This document shows positions 8,461 to 16,520 of a DNA stretch of 64,000 nt, in pieces. The stretch covers positions 1 to 64,000 of the forward strand of contig JAZRDR010000009.1 of the NCBI GenBank assembly GCA_045660445.1, given 5' to 3'. The position numbers and the translations under genes were made by a program. The notes under the pieces were generated by a model. It was given only the letters and a program-made list of their open reading frames with translations, ran no database searches and was not told the origin of the DNA. Numbering within the stretch: the stretch's first letter is position 1; the number at the start of each line of letters is the position of its first letter. The stretch is from Faeciplasma sp045660445 (lineage in GTDB: Bacteria > Bacillota > Clostridia > Oscillospirales > Ruminococcaceae).

Positions 8461-8489
8461 TTGCATTTAGCCCCAAACAGTGATAAAAT
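8461..8489 (+). promoter_or_regulatory. upp promoter
   Basis: -35 TTGCAT (8461-8466), 17-base spacer, -10 TAAAAT (8484-8489), 47 bases before the upp start. No PyrR-type attenuator is seen in the short leader. Confidence 0.6.
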
Positions 8490-8536
8490 GTAATCAGCAT
8501 AAAATTATACTACTATATATTTTAAGGAGAAGCATT

Positions 8537-9166
8537 ATGGCTAACGTTACTATTTTCGATCACCCTTTGATCAAGCACAAGATCTCTCTTTTAAGATCCA
8601 AGGACACCGGCACCCGTGACTTCAGAGTTCTCATTGAAGAAATCGCAACCCTTATGGGTTATGAAGCTTTGCGTGATCTGCCCACCGAGCTTGTAGAGGT
8701 TGAGACTCCTCTTATGAAGGCTATGGTTCCGATGATCACCGGCAAAAAGCTTGCCATCATCCCCATTTTGCGTGCAGGTCTTGGCATGGTTAACGGCATT
8801 TTGGCTCTTGATCCTACTGCTAAGGTCGGTCACATCGGTATGTACAGAGATGAGGAAACTCACATCCCTCATGAATATTACTGCAAGCTTCCCGACAGCT
8901 TGGAGGAAAGAACTATCGTTGTTTTAGACCCCATGCTTGCAACAGGCGGCTCGGCTGTTGACGCTATCAACCTTATCAAGCAAAAGGGCGGAAAGACAAT
9001 TAAGTTTATGTCTATCATTGCTGCTCCCGAAGGACTTAAGGCTTTGACTGAAGCTCATCCCGACGTTGAGGTTTATTGCGGCAACCTTGATGAAAAGCTT
9101 AACGAAAACTGCTATATTCTCCCCGGCTTGGGCGATGCAGGCGACAGAATCTTCGGTACAAAGTAA
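8537..9166 (+). CDS. upp: Uracil phosphoribosyltransferase
   Basis: 209 residues from the ATG at 8537, preceded by AAGGAGA; the longer reading frame upstream lacks family similarity. Converts uracil and PRPP to UMP in pyrimidine salvage. Family features: DHPLIKHKISLLR near the N-terminus, ITGKKLAIIPILRAGLGM, and the PRPP-binding VVLDPMLATGGSA (about residues 126-138), then the uracil-binding GLGDAGDRIFGTK at the C-terminus. Single-gene unit between its own promoter and terminator. Confidence 0.97.
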   Translation: MANVTIFDHPLIKHKISLLRSKDTGTRDFRVLIEEIATLMGYEALRDLPTELVEVETPLMKAMVPMITGKKLAIIPILRAGLGMVNGILALDPTAKVGHIGMYRDEETHIPHEYYCKLPDSLEERTIVVLDPMLATGGSAVDAINLIKQKGGKTIKFMSIIAAPEGLKALTEAHPDVEVYCGNLDEKLNENCYILPGLGDAGDRIFGTK

Positions 9167-9174
9167 AAATTATC

Positions 9175-9206
9175 AAAAGACTCGCTTTGGCGGGTCTTTT
9201 TGTTTT
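9175..9206 (+). terminator. upp terminator
   Basis: AAAAGACTCGC pairs with GCGGGTCTTTT (one G-T wobble) and is followed by TGTTTTT, nine bases after the upp stop. Confidence 0.85.
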
Positions 9207-9210
9207 TCAG

Positions 9211-9276
9211 GAGGATGGGGCGCGAGTGCCAGAGCGCGTCCCGAAGGGACGGTGCGAGGGCGTGGCGCCCACCCTC
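9211..9276. repeat. GC-rich structured intergenic element, copy B
   Basis: Lies between the upp terminator and the cysE promoter. Outer arms GAGGATGGGGCGC (9211-9223) and GCGCCCACCCTC (9265-9276) pair almost fully; the inner hairpin is GTCCC-GAA-GGGAC (9238-9250). On the minus strand it shares the CCCTTCGGGnCGCGCTCT core with copy A. GC content is far above the neighbouring AT-rich intergenic DNA. Confidence 0.6.
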
Positions 9277-9284
9277 TTGCATTT

Positions 9285-9555
9285 TTAACACATCTGTGCT
9301 ATACTCCATATAATGTTGTATAAATAAAAGCAATGATCGGAAAGAGTAGCAGATTTGTCGCCCTTTAAAGAGAGTGTCGCCTTGGCTGGAAGCGATGCAG
9401 GGAAGAATTTGCGAAGTGCGTCCGTTAGCTCGGTGTGGGGAAACAAAGTATCCCGCCGCGTTTGCCGCGTTAAGGCATTCAAGTTATAAATCGGAGTGGA
9501 ACCGCAGCTTATGCCGCCTCCTTGCACATTGATGCGAGGGTGCGGTTTTTTTTAT
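9285..9555 (+). promoter_or_regulatory. Cysteine-specific T-box riboswitch with promoter
   Basis: Promoter TTAACA (9285-9290), 18 bases, TATAAT (9309-9314). The leader shows the T-box elements in order: AGTA near the base of Stem I, AAGAGAG, GGCTGgaA in the apical region, a specifier region with TGC codons (9410-9412 and 9417-9419), the T-box AAATCGGAGTGGAACCGC (from about 9488), and a terminator whose arms are ACCGCA (9501-9506) and TGCGGT followed by eight T. The variable T-box base is A (TGGA, 9497-9500), which pairs with discriminator U73; tRNA-Cys has U73, so both readouts point to cysteine. Uncharged tRNA-Cys should stabilise the antiterminator and switch on cysE-cysS. Confidence 0.9.
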
Positions 9556-9576
9556 TTCCCCGAAGGGAGAGTTTTT

Positions 9577-10230
9577 ATGGACATATACGCTATTAAGAAA
9601 AAAATATTGGAAGAAGTTGAATCAGTTAAAAAACGCGACCCTGCTGCCAGAAGCACATTTGAGATCCTTTTAACATATTCGGGATTGCACGCTGTACTGA
9701 TCTATCGTGTGGCACACAAACTGCATGAAGAGAAGTTTTATACCTTGGCAAGAGCATTATCTCAGCTTGGCAAGTTTTTGACGGGAATTGAGATACACCC
9801 CGGTGCTAAGATCGGCAAAGGTCTGTTTATCGACCACGGAACAGGTGTCGTTATCGGCGAGACTGCCGAGATCGGTGATAACTGTATCTTATATCAGGGC
9901 GTAACCCTGGGCGGAACGGGCAAAGGCAAAGGCAAGCGCCATCCAACCTTGGGAAACAACGTTATGGTTGGATGCGGTGCAAAGGTTTTGGGGCCGTTTA
10001 AGATCGGTGACAATGTTAAGATCGCTGCAAATGCCGTTGTGCTCGAAGAGATACCGGTCAACTCGACAGCTGTGGGTGCGCCTGCACGAGTTGTAAGAAG
10101 AAACGGAGTTAAGGTCACGCAGGACCTCGACCAGATACACATCCCCGACCCTGTCTCGCAGGAGCTTTGCCGCCAGCGAATTAAGATCGAGGAGCTTGAA
10201 AAGGAAATTAAAGAACTTAAAAATAAATAA
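9577..10230 (+). CDS. cysE: Serine O-acetyltransferase
   Basis: 217 residues from the ATG at 9577; upstream in-frame codons lie inside the T-box terminator and are not coding, and GAAGGGAGA precedes this ATG. Transfers acetyl from acetyl-CoA to serine, the first step of cysteine synthesis. A helical N-terminal part (1-65) is followed by a left-handed beta-helix with hexapeptide repeats (IEIHPGAKIGKGLFIDHGTG, GETAEIGDNCILYQGVTLGG, VMVGCGAKVLGPFKIGDNVKIAANAVV). The HPGA/DHGTG catalytic region is intact. The C-terminus ends in a short charged helix. First gene of the T-box operon with cysS 14 bases downstream. Confidence 0.96.
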   Translation: MDIYAIKKKILEEVESVKKRDPAARSTFEILLTYSGLHAVLIYRVAHKLHEEKFYTLARALSQLGKFLTGIEIHPGAKIGKGLFIDHGTGVVIGETAEIGDNCILYQGVTLGGTGKGKGKRHPTLGNNVMVGCGAKVLGPFKIGDNVKIAANAVVLEEIPVNSTAVGAPARVVRRNGVKVTQDLDQIHIPDPVSQELCRQRIKIEELEKEIKELKNK

Positions 10231-10244
10231 CAGGAGATTTAAAA

Positions 10245-11654
10245 ATGAAGCTTTATAACACTTTAACAAGAACAAAAGACGAATTCATCACTCACGAGCC
10301 GGGAAAGGTTGAAATGTATACCTGCGGGCCTACTGTTTATCACTTTGCCCACATCGGAAACCTTAGAAGCTATATCATGGAGGATATTTTGGAAAAGTAT
10401 CTTTCATATTCCGGCTATAAGGTAAACAGAGTTATGAACATCACCGACGTTGGACACCTTACCTCTGACGGCGACGACGGTGACGACAAGATGCTTAAGG
10501 GCGCAAAGCGCGAGCATAAGACCGTTATGGAGATTGCAAAGTTTTATTCTGATGCATTCTTTGCAGACTGCAATAAGCTTAATATAAAGGTTCCCGAAAT
10601 CGTTGTCCCTGCAACAAGCTATATCGATGAATTTATCAAGGTTGTCAAAGCACTTATCGAAAAGGGTTATGCTTATGAAGCAGGCGGAAACATTTATTTC
10701 GATACCTCGAAGCTTGATAAGTATTACGTCTTTAACGACTTTAACGAGGAAGACTTAGAGGTTGGTGTGCGCGAAGGCGTTGAGGCTGACGGCAACAAGA
10801 AGAACAAGACCGACTTTGTTTTGTGGTTCACAAAATCGAAGTTCGATTCGCAAGAGCTTAAATGGGAAAGCCCTTGGGGCGTGGGATATCCCGGCTGGCA
10901 CATTGAATGCTCCTGCATTTCGATGAAAAACAACGGCGAGTATTTGGATCTTCACTGCGGCGGTATCGACAATGCATTCCCTCACCACACAAATGAGATC
11001 GCACAGAGCGAAGCATACTTGGGCCACGAATGGTGCAAAAACTGGTTCCACGTTCACCATCTTAATACAGAAGGTGGAAAGATGAGCAAATCAAAGGGCG
11101 AATTTTTGACAGTTTCCCTTTTGGAATCAAAGGGTTATGACCCGATAGTTTACCGTTTCTTCTGCTTGCACTCGCATTACAGAAAGAGCTTGGTATTCTC
11201 TTATCCTAACCTTGATAACGCTGTTGTTGCATATAACAAGCTTATCGCAAGAATCGTTCCCCTTCTGAGTGGCGAGGGCGAATTGGACGAAACGGCATTT
11301 GCAAACCTTAAGAAAAACTTCACCGACGCCATGGATAACGACCTTAACACATCTCTTGGCATCACCGCTTTGTATGACGTTTTAAAGGCTGACGTGAGCG
11401 CAAAGACAAAGCTTGCACTTATCGAAGATTTTGACAAGGTGTTGAGCATTAACCTTATTGAAAACGCAAAGAAGCAGACCACAAGCAATTCGGGCGATGA
11501 GTTGCCCGAGGAGATCAAAGAGCTTGCCGAACAGAGAAAGGCAGCTCGCAAGGATAAAAACTTTGCACTTGCCGACGAGTTGAGAGACAAGATCGTTTCT
11601 TTGGGATATTCCGTTGAAGAGACCCGCCAGGGAACTGTTATTAAAAAGCTTTAA
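10245..11654 (+). CDS. cysS: Cysteinyl-tRNA synthetase
   Basis: 469 residues, typical length. Class Ia synthetase charging tRNA-Cys. Zinc ligands are visible in YTCGPTVY (about 27-34), in GWHIECSCIS and in the GGIDNAFPHHTNEIAQSEA region; the HIGH-type motif reads FAHIGNLRS and the KMSKS motif is GGKMSKSKG (about 276-284). The C-terminal helical anticodon-binding domain ends at KKL. Co-transcribed with cysE under the cysteine T-box, so enzyme supply for both cysteine synthesis and tRNA charging rises when tRNA-Cys is uncharged. Confidence 0.98.
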   Translation: MKLYNTLTRTKDEFITHEPGKVEMYTCGPTVYHFAHIGNLRSYIMEDILEKYLSYSGYKVNRVMNITDVGHLTSDGDDGDDKMLKGAKREHKTVMEIAKFYSDAFFADCNKLNIKVPEIVVPATSYIDEFIKVVKALIEKGYAYEAGGNIYFDTSKLDKYYVFNDFNEEDLEVGVREGVEADGNKKNKTDFVLWFTKSKFDSQELKWESPWGVGYPGWHIECSCISMKNNGEYLDLHCGGIDNAFPHHTNEIAQSEAYLGHEWCKNWFHVHHLNTEGGKMSKSKGEFLTVSLLESKGYDPIVYRFFCLHSHYRKSLVFSYPNLDNAVVAYNKLIARIVPLLSGEGELDETAFANLKKNFTDAMDNDLNTSLGITALYDVLKADVSAKTKLALIEDFDKVLSINLIENAKKQTTSNSGDELPEEIKELAEQRKAARKDKNFALADELRDKIVSLGYSVEETRQGTVIKKL

Positions 11655-11671
11655 GCTTTGGGAGACGTTAA

Positions 11672-12265
11672 ATGAAGCTGACCTATAAAGGTAAATATTC
11701 GGGCGAGGAAGAGTCCCTCCCCGTGAAAGAGCATCCCGAGGGATATGAAAAATTCAAAGAGCCTGAATCGAAGAAGTTCATGCTTTTGGCGAACAGCCTG
11801 GCACTTATGATCACGGTTTTGTTCTTGGCGATAGGCGCGATATTTATCTTTGACAAGATGAAAGAGGATTTTGCAAACGGATTTCCGTGGCTGTTCTTCT
11901 TGGCGTGCTTGCTGCCGATGGTTACCATCGTTCCGCACGAGATAATGCACGCATTGTGCTTTAAAGACGAGGTTTATATGTATGCCTATCCCCAAGCGGG
12001 CGCTATGTTTGTTTTGGGACTTGAGGATATGTCTAAAGCAAGATTCGTTTTTATGAGCTTGCTTCCAAACATCGTTTTGGGCGTTATCCCCTTTGTTTTG
12101 GGAATCATCTTCCCTCACGCTTATTGGCTGGTGATTTTCGGTGCGCTTAACATCGGCTCGGGTGCGGGAGATTATTTGAACGTGTTCAACGCACTCACTC
12201 AGGTGCCGAAGGGCGCAAAGATATATGCAAGCGGCTTCCATTCATATTGGTATATGCCCGCATGA
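11672..12265 (+). CDS. DUF3267 membrane protein, putative zinc metallopeptidase
   Basis: 197 residues. Two hydrophobic segments (about 33-55 and 64-85) precede an HExxH motif (PHEIMHAL, about 90-94), followed by more membrane segments (about 130-170). This is the layout of DUF3267, a family predicted to be intramembrane or membrane-bound metalloproteases; activity is not proven. Starts 17 bases after cysS with GGGAG upstream and is probably read from the same transcript, although a link to cysteine metabolism is not evident. Confidence 0.8.
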   Translation: MKLTYKGKYSGEEESLPVKEHPEGYEKFKEPESKKFMLLANSLALMITVLFLAIGAIFIFDKMKEDFANGFPWLFFLACLLPMVTIVPHEIMHALCFKDEVYMYAYPQAGAMFVLGLEDMSKARFVFMSLLPNIVLGVIPFVLGIIFPHAYWLVIFGALNIGSGAGDYLNVFNALTQVPKGAKIYASGFHSYWYMPA

Positions 12266-12283
12266 CGCAGAAAGGACTTTGAA

Positions 12284-13081
12284 ATGAGCGATAATTATCA
12301 GAATCCGAATAAATTCAAAACTCTTGCACAAAACAAGGGCTTTGCACGATATTTCGGTGTTTCGTTAGTGGCAATATTTGTTTTGCTTGCATTTTTGCTT
12401 TTCATTTGGCTTGCAGGTGCCAAGCAGGCAGGAATCCCTGATGAGATATATTTCTTGCAGCTTGAAACTCCTGAGGATGATGCCCCCGTTGTCGTATTTG
12501 AAACGAATTTGGGCACTATGAAGGCAGTTCTCTATCCCAATGAAACCCCTGTTTATTATGAATATTTCACAGGGCTTGTAGAATCGGGATATTATGACGG
12601 AACCTATATTTGTGCAGTCGTTGACGGGGCTTATGCTTTGGGCGGAACAAAATCGCCAGACCCGAACAATGCCGAAGCTGAAGGCTCGGACATGACACAG
12701 ATCCAGGCAGAGATATCAAATAATCTTTGGCCTATCAAGGGCTCGCTTATATCCTATATCGGAACAAGCGGTGTTTGGCCCTTTGATAAGAACTATGCCG
12801 GCTCGTCGATGATAATGGTAAATGAGATCGACGATGCTTATATGGATCTTGAAGCACTTCAGCGCGCTTATGGCGATGAATTGGGCGCTGTTTATGATGA
12901 ATATGGCGGAATCCCCAACTTCTCAAGAAAATATACCATCTTCGGACAAGTTTATGAAGGAATGGATATTTGGGACGCTATCATGGCAGCCGAGGTTTTG
13001 GAAACCTCTCAGCCTGCAAGCGATATCATCATCGAAAGAGCGTATATTTCAACCTATGGCATGGAAAATTCAGCACAGTAA
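12284..13081 (+). CDS. Membrane-anchored cyclophilin-type peptidyl-prolyl isomerase
   Basis: 265 residues. An N-terminal transmembrane helix (VSLVAIFVLLAFLLFIWLAG, about 26-45) anchors an extracytoplasmic cyclophilin-like domain (about 65-255). Recognisable family segments are FETNLGTMKAVLYPNETP, the YFTGLVESGYYDGT block, the SSMIMVNE stretch and YTIFGQVYEGMDIWDAI. The catalytic-site segment (normally FHRV) is replaced by YICAVVDGAY, so it is a divergent member whose isomerase activity is uncertain. It sits before a PrsA-like lipoprotein, which suggests a secreted-protein folding role. AGAAAGGAC precedes the ATG. Confidence 0.85.
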   Translation: MSDNYQNPNKFKTLAQNKGFARYFGVSLVAIFVLLAFLLFIWLAGAKQAGIPDEIYFLQLETPEDDAPVVVFETNLGTMKAVLYPNETPVYYEYFTGLVESGYYDGTYICAVVDGAYALGGTKSPDPNNAEAEGSDMTQIQAEISNNLWPIKGSLISYIGTSGVWPFDKNYAGSSMIMVNEIDDAYMDLEALQRAYGDELGAVYDEYGGIPNFSRKYTIFGQVYEGMDIWDAIMAAEVLETSQPASDIIIERAYISTYGMENSAQ

Positions 13082-13183
13082 CACTTAAATATCACAAAAG
13101 GGTATGGACTTTTTTTCAATAATGTTGTATACTGCTATGGTATGCTGATTTTCAGCGATAAGATTAGGAATGGAGTTTTTAAA

Positions 13184-14326
13184 ATGTCTATTATAAAAAG
13201 AATTGCAGCTATTTTGTTGGTGGCAGTTATGGCGCTTTCACTTGCCGGCTGCAGCGACACATCTTGGATCATGAAGGCTGACGATTTGGTGGTCAACAGC
13301 GGTCTTTATATTTACTATCAGACTCAGGGATATGTTGATGCTATTTACACCCTTGCAGCCGAAGACATGAACTATTATTACTATTATATGTATGGCTACT
13401 CTTTGGTTGATGAGATGTTCGACGACACACAGACTATCGGCGATTACATGAACACCTATGCTATGGATATGTGCAAGCAGTATATCGTTGTTGAGCATTT
13501 GTTTAACGAGCTTGGGCTTGAACTGAGTCAGGATAACAAGAACCTTATCAAAGCTCAGACAAACAGCACTTGGGCTAACTCGAGCACTGACCTTGAAAAC
13601 ATCGGTATTTCCAAGTCCACTTTGGAAATGGCTATAACCTCCTCTCTCAAGGAAGAGCTTGTATTTAATGCTTATTACGAGGTTGGCGGGCTTGCCGGCA
13701 CCACCGAAGAGACCATTAAGGCTCATTTCGAGGAAGAATATGCAAGAATCAAGTATATGACATTCAACTTTGTTGAAAGTATTGACGATGCTATCGACGA
13801 AACCGTTAAGAACGAACAGCTTGCACTCGCTCAGTCTTATTTGGACAGAGCAAACGCAGGCGAGGATTTCGATGCTTTGATCGAAGAATATGACGCATAT
13901 CTTGAAAGCATTGCTCCTGCTGACGAAGAAACCGAAGAGACATCTGACGAGGCTGCTGATGCAACCGAAGAAACAACCGACGAAGATGTTGTCGAGGCTG
14001 AATCCGATGAATACGAAAACGAAAGCATTATAAGCGTTGATTCTAAATTGCCCACTGAAAAGTTTGTCGGATACGTATTCAACAACTGCAAGGTTAACGA
14101 ATATTCTCTTATCCAGGACGACACCAACTTCTATCTCGTTCACAGACTTGACATTTTGGAAAGAGACGATATTTACAGTGAGAACCGCTTGTATCTCCTT
14201 TCCGAGATATATGATGGCGATTACACCTCGCTTATTAATAAAACCCTTTCAAGCTACGATATCGTTACCAACGAAAAGTCGGCTAAGAGATATACTCCCC
14301 AAAATGCTATCGAAGGCAGAGAATAA
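13184..14326 (+). CDS. PrsA/SurA-like lipoprotein, putative foldase
   Basis: 380 residues from the ATG at 13184 (AGGAATGGAG upstream); the in-frame upstream ATG lacks a ribosome binding site. Signal peptide with lipobox LSLAGC, so lipid-anchored outside the membrane. The N-terminal half is helical with SurA_N-like character (IMKADDLVVNSGLYIYYQ and the long helices to about 200). A Glu/Asp/Thr-rich linker (about 240-285, ADEETEETSDEAADATEE) separates it from the C-terminal part. No clear parvulin active-site domain is seen, so it may be a chaperone without isomerase activity. Follows the membrane cyclophilin; closed by a strong terminator. Confidence 0.75.
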   Translation: MSIIKRIAAILLVAVMALSLAGCSDTSWIMKADDLVVNSGLYIYYQTQGYVDAIYTLAAEDMNYYYYYMYGYSLVDEMFDDTQTIGDYMNTYAMDMCKQYIVVEHLFNELGLELSQDNKNLIKAQTNSTWANSSTDLENIGISKSTLEMAITSSLKEELVFNAYYEVGGLAGTTEETIKAHFEEEYARIKYMTFNFVESIDDAIDETVKNEQLALAQSYLDRANAGEDFDALIEEYDAYLESIAPADEETEETSDEAADATEETTDEDVVEAESDEYENESIISVDSKLPTEKFVGYVFNNCKVNEYSLIQDDTNFYLVHRLDILERDDIYSENRLYLLSEIYDGDYTSLINKTLSSYDIVTNEKSAKRYTPQNAIEGRE

Positions 14327-14340
14327 TAACTGCATAATAA

Positions 14341-14371
14341 AACTCCCGAAGCTAGGCTTCGGGAGTTTTTT
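14341..14371. terminator. Bidirectional terminator
   Basis: A perfect 12-bp inverted repeat AACTCCCGAAGC / GCTTCGGGAGTT with a 3-base loop, with seven T on the plus strand and A-rich bases on the other side. It separates the PrsA-like gene from the convergent NUDIX gene, whose stop codon lies three bases away. Confidence 0.9.
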
Positions 14372-14373
14372 TG

Positions 14374-14841
14374 TTATCTTATCTTTTTGCCATCAAGAAC
14401 GGCTTCTTTAAGCTCGTCGCCATAATACGTCAGCTTAAGAGCAAAGAAGGGGCAAGGGGTTTCAATAAGCTTTAAAAAGATTTTGTCACCCTCCCACATC
14501 GGAAGGTCAAGCATTTTCGATTTCGGTACCCATTCAAGAACGCCTTCGTCACATTCTTTAAGAGTTCCGTTAAAGCTTTCGCAGGTAAAAACGTGCATCT
14601 GCTCGGTTTCATAGATGTTAGAAACGAATGTCACAAGTCCGCGATAGCTTGGATCTTCAAGTGTAAGCCCCGTTTCTTCCTGCGCTTCGCGAAGGATGCA
14701 GTCAAGCGGTGACTCGCCCTCTTCAATTCCGCCGCCAACGCCTATCCATTTGTCGCGATTGCAGTCGTTTTCTTTTTTAATTCGGTGGAGCATGAGGTAA
14801 TTCCCGTCATGCTCGATATAACAAAGCGTCGAGTTTTTCAT
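14374..14841 (-). CDS. NUDIX hydrolase, MutT/8-oxo-dGTPase type
   Basis: 155 residues. The NUDIX box is intact: GGIEEGESPLDCILREAQEETG (about residues 33-54), with the REAQEETG metal-binding core. The N-terminus (NSTLCYIEHDGNYLMLHRIKK) resembles MutT-like sanitising enzymes of Firmicutes that hydrolyse oxidised dNTPs. The substrate cannot be proven from sequence. Ends three bases from the shared terminator and starts 9 bases after the GH43 stop (minus strand), so it may be co-transcribed with that gene. Confidence 0.9.
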   Translation of the reverse strand: MKNSTLCYIEHDGNYLMLHRIKKENDCNRDKWIGVGGGIEEGESPLDCILREAQEETGLTLEDPSYRGLVTFVSNIYETEQMHVFTCESFNGTLKECDEGVLEWVPKSKMLDLPMWEGDKIFLKLIETPCPFFALKLTYYGDELKEAVLDGKKIR

Positions 14842-14850
14842 ATTTCCTCT

Positions 14851-16374
14851 TTAAAGATTGTAAATAAACTTGCTGAACTTGGCCTTGCCGCCCATTTCCT
14901 TGGTGGAATAGTTAAAGAGTCCAAATCTGCAGCCTGTGAAGTGTCTTAAATCAAATCTGACATACTGTCTTATGCCGAGCTGCTTCCACTCGCCGTCGCA
15001 AAGATAGAAGAATTCACAAAACTCCTTGCCCTTGCCGAATTCGCAGACAGCCTTAAGGGTTGCTGTGCCGCTTTCAATCGGGATGGATTCATACTCGTGC
15101 TCGATCTCTTTGTATTCGCCTTCAGCAACGCGTGAGCGCATTACAAGCTTGTATTCGCCGTTTTCCTTTGCAACGCCGATAAGTCCATAGTGATATTGCA
15201 TCACGCTAAGTCCTGCACAGTCACCGTCGTTAATAGCCGATGCGTCAACGGTCACCACAGCCTCGCTCTTGGGGAAGGCTGTGCGCTGAGTGAGAGTGTT
15301 TCTTGCAAGATCGAGCGTGGGTGCGATCTTTTCAGTTTCGATGATGAATTCGCCGTTTTCAACAGTCCAATGGGTGTTAACGGGATTGTGGTTGAATTCC
15401 CAAGCCTCGTTAAGCTTGATATTGCCATTTTCATCGGGAGTGTAATTAAAATCATCGCTGACAAAAATGGGAGCATATTCATATCCCGGGCGGGTGGAAT
15501 AGTTTTCAACCTCTTCCGAGGGGATATCGAAAACGGGGAAGCCGCTTCTTTCATCAAAGTGCATGGGAACAAAGTTGGGGAATCTTCCTGCAGCGCCAAT
15601 ATCACTGAAGATCATTCCTGCCCACTTGCCGTTGGGCATATCAACGATACCGCCCTGTGCAACACCTGATGTTCCAAGGTTTCCAACGTCGCTTTCGATA
15701 ACGTCGCCGCCTGCCCAAACACCGTCAAGAGTCTCGCACATATAGCAAGCTTCGATTCTGAACCATCTCTTCCAGCTGGAATGGATGAAGAAGATATAAT
15801 ATTTTCCGTTGATCTTATAGATATGCGCGCCTTCAAGTCCCAAAGGGGATCTGGGATGGTCGCGGATGATGATCTTGTCAAGTCCGCCCTGCTTAGGTTT
15901 GGAAAGATCAGGCTCAAGCTCGACTATTCTGATAGTTCTGTTGCCCGAAACGATATATACTCTGCCGTCGTCATCAAACAAAACGGAAGCATCATGATAG
16001 AAGCCTTCGATGGTGTTCATCGTCCAAGGGCCCATGATATCCGTTGCAGTGAAGTTATACGTAGTTCTTGTGTCGTTTGCAACAAAGATAACGTGGAATA
16101 CACCGTTGTGATATCTTATGCAGGGAGCCCACATTCCGTTGCCGTAAGCGTTCTTATCGCCCTCTAAGTTTTCGCGATCTGTATCGGCAAGCTTATCATA
16201 AACATGGCAGCAATATTCCCAATTTATAAGGTCATATGATCTTAAAATGACAGCACCGGGCATGAAATACATTGTGGTGGAAACCATGTAATAGGTATCA
16301 TCGACACGAATGACGTCAACGTCAGGAAAATCGCCCATGATAACAGGGTTTCTGCCCTTAACGATATTGTCCAT
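14851..16374 (-). CDS. Glycoside hydrolase family 43, xylosidase/arabinofuranosidase type
   Basis: 507 residues, no signal peptide, so cytoplasmic. The N-terminal five-bladed propeller (about 1-300) begins NPVIMGDFPDVDVIRVDDTYYMVST, with the first catalytic Asp in the DFPDVD region and the EGAHIYKINGKYYIF segment carrying the expected Glu. The C-terminal 200 residues form a beta-sandwich (GH43_C2/DUF1349-like; GCRFGLFNYSTKEMGGKAKF near the end). Such enzymes release xylose or arabinose from short xylo- or arabino-oligosaccharides. Lies downstream of the GH3 gene in the same direction but behind that gene's terminator. Confidence 0.93.
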   Translation of the reverse strand: MDNIVKGRNPVIMGDFPDVDVIRVDDTYYMVSTTMYFMPGAVILRSYDLINWEYCCHVYDKLADTDRENLEGDKNAYGNGMWAPCIRYHNGVFHVIFVANDTRTTYNFTATDIMGPWTMNTIEGFYHDASVLFDDDGRVYIVSGNRTIRIVELEPDLSKPKQGGLDKIIIRDHPRSPLGLEGAHIYKINGKYYIFFIHSSWKRWFRIEACYMCETLDGVWAGGDVIESDVGNLGTSGVAQGGIVDMPNGKWAGMIFSDIGAAGRFPNFVPMHFDERSGFPVFDIPSEEVENYSTRPGYEYAPIFVSDDFNYTPDENGNIKLNEAWEFNHNPVNTHWTVENGEFIIETEKIAPTLDLARNTLTQRTAFPKSEAVVTVDASAINDGDCAGLSVMQYHYGLIGVAKENGEYKLVMRSRVAEGEYKEIEHEYESIPIESGTATLKAVCEFGKGKEFCEFFYLCDGEWKQLGIRQYVRFDLRHFTGCRFGLFNYSTKEMGGKAKFSKFIYNL

Positions 16375-16475
16375 AGTATTACCTCTTTTCGTAAAGATTA
16401 GTGCTTTGCAAGTTAATTATAACTTATTATCTAAGCAATTTTATTGCGATTGAACATAAATTTATTGCATTATGG

Positions 16476-16512
16476 AAAAAGCTCTGCGACAGCGTGTGCC
16501 GCCGCAGAGCAT
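16476..16512 (-). terminator. Terminator of the GH3 gene
   Basis: GCTCTGCG (16481-16488) pairs with CGCAGAGC (16503-16510); on the minus strand the hairpin is followed by TTTTTCC. It lies 10 bases after the GH3 stop and before the GH43 start, so GH43 needs read-through or its own promoter in the AT-rich 16375-16475 stretch. Confidence 0.85.
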
Positions 16513-16520
16513 TTTTAATA

